Below, in pieces: positions 59,014 through 64,000 of a stretch of 64,000 bases of DNA; position 1 is the stretch's first letter, and the number at the start of each line of letters is the position of its first letter. The notes under the pieces are model-generated. The model was not told where the DNA came from, searched no databases, and worked only from the letters and a program-made list of their open reading frames with translations. The DNA lies in NCBI GenBank assembly GCA_025055235.1, contig JANWYN010000120.1:1-64000 (forward strand). The letters run 5' to 3'. Made by a program: the position numbers and the translations under genes. Source of the DNA: Candidatus Roseilinea sp. (lineage in GTDB: Bacteria > Chloroflexota > Anaerolineae > J036 > Brachytrichaceae).

Positions 59014-60047
59014 CACCACCGCAACGCCACAGCGTGATAGTGCTCCTTGTCGTTGAGCAAACCATCGTACATTGCCTTGGCCTGATGGGCGTGCGCGAAG
59101 TGCGAGACGATCTCATCCAGCTTGAGCCGCCCGCTCTCCAACAGCGCGATGAGCAGGCGCATTGCGCGCGGTACGGTGTAGGGGAACTTTTCGCGCGGCT
59201 CCCAACCGATTGCGCTGCCGTGCGCGCCGATCAGTGTGATCGAGCGGCCGTGCAGGTCCCAGTAGAAGTCCACTTCACCGGCGATGCCGCGCGGGCTGCC
59301 CACCATCACTACGCGCCCACCATCGGTGACGATGTTCATCGCCGTCTTCACCGCGTTCGGGAAGCCGGTCGCATCCACCACGATGTCGGGTAACTGGCCG
59401 GAGTTGGCCGCGCGCAGCTTGTCCTTGAGCTGTGGATCATCCGGCGCGAAGGTGACGACGCCGTGTACCTTCTCCGCCAGCGTGCGCCGATTGCTCACAC
59501 CGTCTATGCCGATGAGCGGGTGCGCGCCGGCGGCGGCGTAGAGCCGCATCGCGATCTGGCCGATCGTCCCCAGGCCCATGACGGCAACACACTGGCCGAT
59601 GATCTGTTCGCTCTGCACGAGCGCGGCCAATGGGAAGCGCGCCAACACCGTGAAGGCGGCGACCTGCGCCGGCACGTGCTCGGCAATGGGAAAGACCAAT
59701 GCGTCTGGCTGCTCCACATCTACGACGGCGTGCGTCTCATGCCGGCTGGGCCAGACCACGCGATCGCCGACTTTGAAGCGCGTCACGCCTTCGCCGACGG
59801 CGACGATCCGCCCTACTCCGCTATAACCCGGCGTGAACGGCCACTTCGGCCATGACCGTGTTGGGTCGTGTAGCCACTGATGCACGCCGGTGTAAACGGC
59901 CAGTTCGGTGCCGGCGCTGATTGCGCTGGCTTCGCATTCGATCAGCACTTGGCCGTGCGCCGGCGGCGGCACGTCGTATGTCTCGATAGTAATCGTATAG
60001 GGCGCGGGCATCACCACCCGCGTTCCCTGGGTTGAGATAGGCGTCAT
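59013..60047 (-). CDS. Zinc-binding-type alcohol dehydrogenase-like protein (MDR)
   Basis: Predicted 344-residue MDR oxidoreductase without the structural-zinc Cys lobe. GroES-like N-terminus: AHGQVLIECEASAISAGTELAVYTG, where the catalytic Cys position is Ser, so a BchC/Bacteriochlorophyllide-type or non-metal MDR is possible. Rossmann motif AVMGLGTIGQIAMRL (about 150-164). ATG 60047 was chosen; the longer frame to 60107 reads through heptamer-array DNA and would add 20 odd residues (CQLPVTNYQT). Substrate unknown. Confidence 0.82.
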   Translation of the reverse strand: MTPISTQGTRVVMPAPYTITIETYDVPPPAHGQVLIECEASAISAGTELAVYTGVHQWLHDPTRSWPKWPFTPGYSGVGRIVAVGEGVTRFKVGDRVVWPSRHETHAVVDVEQPDALVFPIAEHVPAQVAAFTVLARFPLAALVQSEQIIGQCVAVMGLGTIGQIAMRLYAAAGAHPLIGIDGVSNRRTLAEKVHGVVTFAPDDPQLKDKLRAANSGQLPDIVVDATGFPNAVKTAMNIVTDGGRVVMVGSPRGIAGEVDFYWDLHGRSITLIGAHGSAIGWEPREKFPYTVPRAMRLLIALLESGRLKLDEIVSHFAHAHQAKAMYDGLLNDKEHYHAVALRW

Positions 60048-60057
60048 GGACAGCGGA

Positions 60058-60175
60058 TCAGTTTGGTAATTGGTAACTGGTAACTGGCAATTGATATTCG
60101 TCAGCAATCACTAGTCAACAGTTACCAATTACCAGTTACCACTTACCATTTACGAGTTACTAGTCACCGGTTACA
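60058..60175. repeat. Two-armed heptamer array (GGTAACT / AGTTACC)
   Basis: GGTAATT, GGTAACT, GGTAACT, GGCAATT, a 32-base spacer, then AGTTACC, AATTACC, AGTTACC, ACTTACC, ATTTACG, AGTTACT. Clear inverted arms between the dehydrogenase and isomerase genes. Confidence 0.9.
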
Positions 60176-61178
60176 AAGCAACCAGATCGGCCAGCTCCGT
60201 CTTGAGGTAACGCACCGTGCGCTCGAATTGGTCGCGCTCGTAGCGTTCACATTCGTCCGCGGATGCGCCGCGTTCCCACGGCGTCTGCCACGGCGCATCG
60301 GCCGGCTGTATGTGCCGGGCGAGGAAGCGGAACAGCGGCAGCATGGCGCGGATGTCGCGCGGCGGATAGCCCCGCCACCACTGATCCTCGTACAGCCGGA
60401 TATGGCGCGCATTCAACGCCGCCAGCTCGATATGCCACGTCGCGCCCGGGGCGATCTCGCGCAGCAGCGCCAACATGGCGCGCCAGTCAATGCAACCCTC
60501 GCCGATGCCCGCCCGCACCAGGTTATAGCCACTGGGCGTCGGATGGATGGTGTAGTCCTTGATGTGGACGTTGAAGATGCGCGCGCCCAGACGGCGCGCA
60601 AACTCATACGGCTCCTCGGCCACCGCCAGCGGATTCACCACATCGAGCGTGACGCCAACGCGCGGCCCACCGGCCTGGCACAGCACCACCAGATCGTCGG
60701 AGTTGACGTCCTGATGATTCTCGATGGCCAGCACCATATCCAGCTCGTCGAGCAGCGGGTATACGGCCAGCAGCTTGGCGATCATCTCGCGCATGTGGGC
60801 GTTCCAATCCGGCGCATAGATGGCGCGCGCGCCCTCGAGAAAGTCGCTGACCATGCAACGCACCACGCGCGCACCGGCGCGCTTGGCCAGCGGCAGCCAG
60901 GCGCGCGCTTGTTCCACATCCAGCACCGGTAGGTCGAGCACATAGGTCATGCCCTTCGATCGCAGAAGCTCGCCGAAGCGATCCATGCCGGCTTCGCTGT
61001 GGTCGGGAAGGATGTCGAGCGGAAACTCGACGCTGGTCATGCCGTGCTGCGCTGCTAATTCGACGAGGTCGAGGCCGTTCATGGGGTTTGGACAAGCGCA
61101 CCGGCCCCCACGTTTCAGGAATCCACAAGTAAACGGGAAGGTATAGCAGGAGAGTCCAAAGGCAACCTTGGCGTTCAC
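60171..61178 (-). CDS. Sugar phosphate isomerase/epimerase (TIM barrel)
   Basis: Predicted 335-residue xylose-isomerase-like protein. Starts near KVAFGLSCYTFPFTCGF; GTG 61178 is preferred, but ATG 61082 further in and a TTG at 61217 are possible. Likely metal ligands: Glu in MVLAIENHQDVNSDD (about 163), Asp in GVTLDVVNPLA (about 193) and His in IFNVHIKDYTIHP (about 217). WHIELAALNARH lies near 276. It is in line with the two MDR genes and may share a polyol or cyclitol pathway with them. Confidence 0.78.
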   Translation of the reverse strand: MNAKVAFGLSCYTFPFTCGFLKRGGRCACPNPMNGLDLVELAAQHGMTSVEFPLDILPDHSEAGMDRFGELLRSKGMTYVLDLPVLDVEQARAWLPLAKRAGARVVRCMVSDFLEGARAIYAPDWNAHMREMIAKLLAVYPLLDELDMVLAIENHQDVNSDDLVVLCQAGGPRVGVTLDVVNPLAVAEEPYEFARRLGARIFNVHIKDYTIHPTPSGYNLVRAGIGEGCIDWRAMLALLREIAPGATWHIELAALNARHIRLYEDQWWRGYPPRDIRAMLPLFRFLARHIQPADAPWQTPWERGASADECERYERDQFERTVRYLKTELADLVAL

Positions 61179-61247
61179 AGCGAGAGCCAATATTAGCCCG
61201 GTGCGAGCGAAAGTCAAAACGAAGCGTTTTGCCTACAATTCGAACCG

Positions 61248-61910
61248 ATGAAACTCGCCCCTTCGATCTACACAGCGGACTTCGCGCGGCTGGGCGAACA
61301 GGTTAAGGCCGCAGAGGAAGCCGGCGCCGACTGGATTCACCTCGACGTGATGGATGGCATGCTCGTGCCCAACATCACATTTGGGCCGGCCGTCTGTGAG
61401 GCCGTGCGGCGGAGCACATCGCTGCCCTGCGAGGCGCACCTGATGGTGCAGGCACCGGAGCGCTTCTTTCAGGATTACAAGGACGCCGGCATGCAACGCA
61501 TCATCGTGCACGTCGAGGCCTGCCCACACTTGTATTCGACGATCCAGGCGCTGCGCAAGCTCGATCTGCAAGTCGGCATCACGCTCAACCCGCTCACGCC
61601 GCTTAGCGCGATCGAAGAGGCGCTGCCGCTGGTAGACCTGGTGCTGATCATGTCGGTCGAGCCGGGCTTCGGTGGCCAGGCCTATATCCCAGGCTCGACT
61701 CAGCGCATCCGGCGCATGCGCGAGATGCTGAACGCGGTCAACCCGAACGCCGAGCTGGAAGTAGATGGGGGCGTGAACGTGCACACCATCCGCGAAGTGC
61801 GCGACGCTGGCGCGAGCATCGCCGTCGTCGGCTCTGCGGTGTATTCGCCCAAGCACAGTGTGGCCGAAGGCATGGCAGCGTTGCGCAGGGCGCTGGGCTG
61901 TGAGCAGTGA
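61248..61910 (+). CDS. rpe: Ribulose-phosphate 3-epimerase
   Basis: Predicted 220-residue TIM-barrel enzyme interconverting ribulose-5-phosphate and xylulose-5-phosphate. Motifs: APSIYTADFARLGEQV, WIHLDVMDGMLVPNITFGP (metal His and Asp), CEAHLMVQAP, VLIMSVEPGFGGQAYIPG and EVDGGVNVHTI. TACAAT (61234-61239) ends eight bases before ATG and there is no SD, so the mRNA is probably leaderless. Divergent from the isomerase gene; followed by a heptamer array reaching into glk on the other strand. Confidence 0.95.
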   Translation: MKLAPSIYTADFARLGEQVKAAEEAGADWIHLDVMDGMLVPNITFGPAVCEAVRRSTSLPCEAHLMVQAPERFFQDYKDAGMQRIIVHVEACPHLYSTIQALRKLDLQVGITLNPLTPLSAIEEALPLVDLVLIMSVEPGFGGQAYIPGSTQRIRRMREMLNAVNPNAELEVDGGVNVHTIREVRDAGASIAVVGSAVYSPKHSVAEGMAALRRALGCEQ

Positions 61911-62041
61911 GCTGTGAGCTATGAGCTGCGAGCTGTGAGTTTTGAGTTCTGAGTTCTGACTTCTGAGTTCTGACTTCTGACTTCTGAAGTCTGGCTTTCT
62001 CAATTCTCAATTCTCAATTCTCAATTCTCAATTTTCAATTC
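61903..62041. repeat. Long heptamer array between rpe and glk
   Basis: GTGAGCT, ATGAGCT, GCGAGCT, GTGAGTT, TTGAGTT, CTGAGTT and CTGACTT families, then TTCTGAA, then five or so CTCAATT units. The right end supplies the last codons of glk (minus strand). Confidence 0.9.
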
Positions 62042-63017
62042 CCACAGCCACGCGCGCTGCGCCCAGCAAGCCGGCCTTGCTGTTCATGATCACGCGCACC
62101 GGAATGCGCTCCATCAACCCGGACAGGCGCCCCTTGTAGCGAAAGGTGTTCATGAACGATTCGCGCTGCAGGAGCGGCAGGATGCGCGGTGGGATGCCGC
62201 CGCCCAGGTAGATGCCGCCGGTCGCGATCACCGTCAGCGCCAGGTTGCCGGCCTTGGCCGCCAGCACCGAGGTGAAGATGTCCATCACGCGCGCACATAG
62301 CGGGTCGGGTGTCTCGGTCAGCGCGTTGGTCACGATCACCGGCGTGGGGTCTTTGGATGCAGCCAGCTGCTCGGCCACCCAGGGCGATTCTTGGATGTAG
62401 GCGCAATCGCGCAGGAATTGATACACGTTTGGGATGCCGATGCCGGAGCACACGCGTTCATAGCTGGCCCGGCCGAATTTGCGCTGCAGGTAGCGTAGCA
62501 GCTCACTCTCAAGTTCATTGCTGGGAGCGAAGTCATTGTGGCCGCCTTCCGAGGGGAAGGCACGATAACCGCCATTCACCCACAACAAGAACGCTTCGCC
62601 CAGCCCCGTGCCCGGCGCAATCACGCCGATAGCGCCTTGGGGCGCCGGCTGCACGTCGTTCAACGGCACCAGATCGTCTGCCTCCAACACAGGCACGGCG
62701 TTGGCGATGGCTTCGAGGTCGTTGATCAGCTTCACGCTTCGCATTCCCAACGCTTCGCTCAACTTCGCTTCCTCCATCACCCAGGGCAGGTTAGTGATGC
62801 GCGCCACGCCGTTCAGCACCGGGCCGGCTACGCCGAAGGCAGCCTGCTCCACGCGCAAATCAGTTTTGTGCAGAAACTCCCTGATGATGGATTCGAGGTC
62901 AGGATAGTTGGCGCTGACGAACGTTGCTTCGGCAACCGGATCATGCAGCCCCTGCGCGCGTGAGAAGATCGCCAGGATAGTCTTGGTGCCGCCGACGTCA
63001 CCGGCTAGGATGTTCAT
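62028..63017 (-). CDS. glk: Glucokinase (Glk/hexokinase-A type)
   Basis: Predicted 329-residue ATP-glucose phosphotransferase of the non-ROK Glk family. MNILAGDVGGTKTILAIF (phosphate 1), FGVAGPVLNGVARITNLPW (substrate), LINDLEAIANAVP (catalytic Asp about 95), APGTGLGEAFL (phosphate 2), SEGGHNDFAP and TGGIYLGGGIPPRI. ATG 63017 was chosen because GGAG lies six bases upstream; an in-frame ATG four codons earlier is possible. Its stop codon lies inside a heptamer array. A MITE-like element lies upstream. Confidence 0.93.
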   Translation of the reverse strand: MNILAGDVGGTKTILAIFSRAQGLHDPVAEATFVSANYPDLESIIREFLHKTDLRVEQAAFGVAGPVLNGVARITNLPWVMEEAKLSEALGMRSVKLINDLEAIANAVPVLEADDLVPLNDVQPAPQGAIGVIAPGTGLGEAFLLWVNGGYRAFPSEGGHNDFAPSNELESELLRYLQRKFGRASYERVCSGIGIPNVYQFLRDCAYIQESPWVAEQLAASKDPTPVIVTNALTETPDPLCARVMDIFTSVLAAKAGNLALTVIATGGIYLGGGIPPRILPLLQRESFMNTFRYKGRLSGLMERIPVRVIMNSKAGLLGAARVAVGIEN

Positions 63018-63093
63018 GGCTTGCTCCATGTGCTTCTTCACGACGATGATTGGACATAGCTTATCGCCCACCACCAGAATGCGCAATTCGATC

Positions 63094-63256
63094 GGGTGCA
63101 TTCGCCAGCGGGAGCTGTCGGGCGCGCTCCGAATGGCCCGCACGGGCTACCGCAGCGCGCCGTTGGCAGCGCACCCGGGCACGGAACGGCGTCTGGGCAC
63201 GGAACGGAGCCCGTGCCCTACCGTGCGATGGTTTGCCCCTATCCGCGAATGCACCC
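63094..63256. mobile_element. MITE-like element with perfect 12-bp terminal inverted repeats
   Basis: GGGTGCATTCGC (63094-63105) and its exact reverse complement GCGAATGCACCC (63245-63256) bound a 163-bp element with no coding capacity. Flanks AATTCGAT and CATCCGAT match at six of eight positions. It sits in the divergent glk/flippase promoter region. Confidence 0.75.
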
Positions 63257-63290
63257 ATCCGATTGTCCGCAAACGTATAATCGCGATACG

Positions 63291-64000
63291 ATGCAGGAGT
63301 CTTCGACGCAGATCCCCACTGTAGCCCGGCTCGACGAAGCTTCAGCAACAGGCACAACGCTCGTCAGTTGGTCATCGCTGGGATTGCAACGCTCGAAGAT
63401 CATCCTGTCGGTCATCGCGCTATTGCTGCTGCTGATTGCCCTAGTTGCAGTTATACAGTCGGTCTCATTCGAGGCGCTCTGGGCATCTATCCGCACTGCG
63501 CATATCGAGTGGATCATCATGACCATCCTGCTCGTTTGTACCGGCCAACTGCTACGCATCGTGCGCTTCAAGCGCTTGCTGGAATGGGATCGAGCGGTGG
63601 GCGCGCGCGCCGCCGGCCAGGCCACCTTGATCGGGCAAGTGATCAACTGGCTATCGCCGATTCGCGTGGGCGATATCTGGCGCATCTGGCGCGCAGCACA
63701 GAACCGGCCGGGCTCACTGCTGTGGACAACGAGCGCCGTGGTCGTCGAGAAAAGCGCCGACTCGCTCGTCCTCGCGGCTTTCGCCGGCGCTTTGTTGCTG
63801 GCGCCGTTGCCCGAAGGATTCTCCCCGCCGGTCGTCCGGCTGCTGGTCACGGCGCTGGCCGGCGCGCTGCTGGTCAGCGGACTGAGCGCGCTGAGCTCAG
63901 CCGGATTCCGCCGGCGTCTACTCAAATTCATGCCGAAGGTCGAAGTTTGGCTCGACATCGCCAACGCGACATCGCCTTCCGATTTAGTGTGGAAGGGTCG
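63291..64000 (+). CDS. Flippase-like / lysylphosphatidylglycerol synthase-type membrane protein, 3' truncated by window edge
   Basis: An open frame of 236 codons with no stop before the window end. After a 35-residue hydrophilic start come membrane helices (SKIILSVIALLLLLIALVAV; WIIMTILLVCTGQLLRIVRF). The family signature is NWLSPIRVGDIWRIWRAAQ, then VVVEKSADSLVLAAFAG, as in the LPG_synthase_TM (UPF0104, AglD-like) family of lipid-handling membrane proteins. TATAAT (63276-63281) lies nine bases before ATG 63291 and no SD is present, so the mRNA is probably leaderless. Confidence 0.85.
   Translation, partial: MQESSTQIPTVARLDEASATGTTLVSWSSLGLQRSKIILSVIALLLLLIALVAVIQSVSFEALWASIRTAHIEWIIMTILLVCTGQLLRIVRFKRLLEWDRAVGARAAGQATLIGQVINWLSPIRVGDIWRIWRAAQNRPGSLLWTTSAVVVEKSADSLVLAAFAGALLLAPLPEGFSPPVVRLLVTALAGALLVSGLSALSSAGFRRRLLKFMPKVEVWLDIANATSPSDLVWKG

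Overview
This is a GC-rich bacterial chromosome segment, most likely from a Chloroflexota member (Anaerolineae/Thermofonsia-like). I infer this from the three ABC solute-binding lipoproteins with Ala/Pro/Thr-rich linkers, an azurin/auracyanin-type lipoprotein, the number of sugar-oligomer importers and the gene styles. No rRNA or other marker in the window fixes the taxon. The lifestyle suggested is heterotrophic use of plant-type saccharides and sugar acids.

Layout. 1-4286: two SulP anion transporters with a K+-channel-like protein between them. 4272-4633: a decayed transposase and a repeat array. 4781-10235: IclR regulator, sugar ABC importer (binding protein and two permeases) and an enolase-superfamily dehydratase. 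10242-11963 (-): ATP sulfurylase/APS kinase fusion. 12163-15375: ROK sugar kinase, TIM-barrel isomerase and GH30-like lipoprotein. 15721-20702: photolyase and, convergently, carB. 21496-25353: oligopeptide/oligosaccharide-type ABC importer. 25577-28578 (-): cupredoxin, SGNH esterase, sugar isomerase/epimerase and SDR. 28735-32434: BtpA-like protein, ccmA, ccmB and an FAD oxidoreductase. 32649-34095: greA and a pteridine-reductase-like SDR.

34190-45372 is a catabolic island: ROK repressor with a well-defined promoter/operator, fucose-isomerase-like enzyme, sugar ABC importer, transaldolase-like aldolase, aldehyde dehydrogenase, threonine synthase and a MenC-like enolase-superfamily enzyme. It has isomerase, aldolase and dehydrogenase but no kinase, which resembles the transaldolase route of sulfoquinovose breakdown. 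That is a hypothesis only. 45474-48044 (-) holds a small coiled-coil protein, a Rieske protein, an alpha/beta hydrolase, and a tRNA-Ile(CAU) split by a group I intron that carries an HNH-endonuclease remnant on its opposite strand. 48045-54886: uvrC, a third enolase-superfamily enzyme, trpF, a GH5 glucanase, a PD-(D/E)XK-like protein and a hydrolase. 54971-64000: DUF362 protein and SDR, a HepT/MntA toxin-antitoxin pair, two zinc-type dehydrogenases, an isomerase, rpe, glucokinase and the start of a flippase-like membrane protein.

Two repeat systems run through everything. (1) Degenerate arrays with a strict 7-bp period, often built as two inverted arms, lie between genes and also in frame inside carB (three times), phr, ccmA, uvrC and trpF. 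(2) Short MITE-like elements end in GGGTGCATTCGC-type inverted repeats; one has a perfect 9-bp target duplication. All three ABC operons have a long perfect or near-perfect hairpin between the binding-protein gene and the first permease gene. Many genes lack a Shine-Dalgarno sequence and have a -10-like hexamer 6-9 bases before the start codon, suggesting leaderless transcription.
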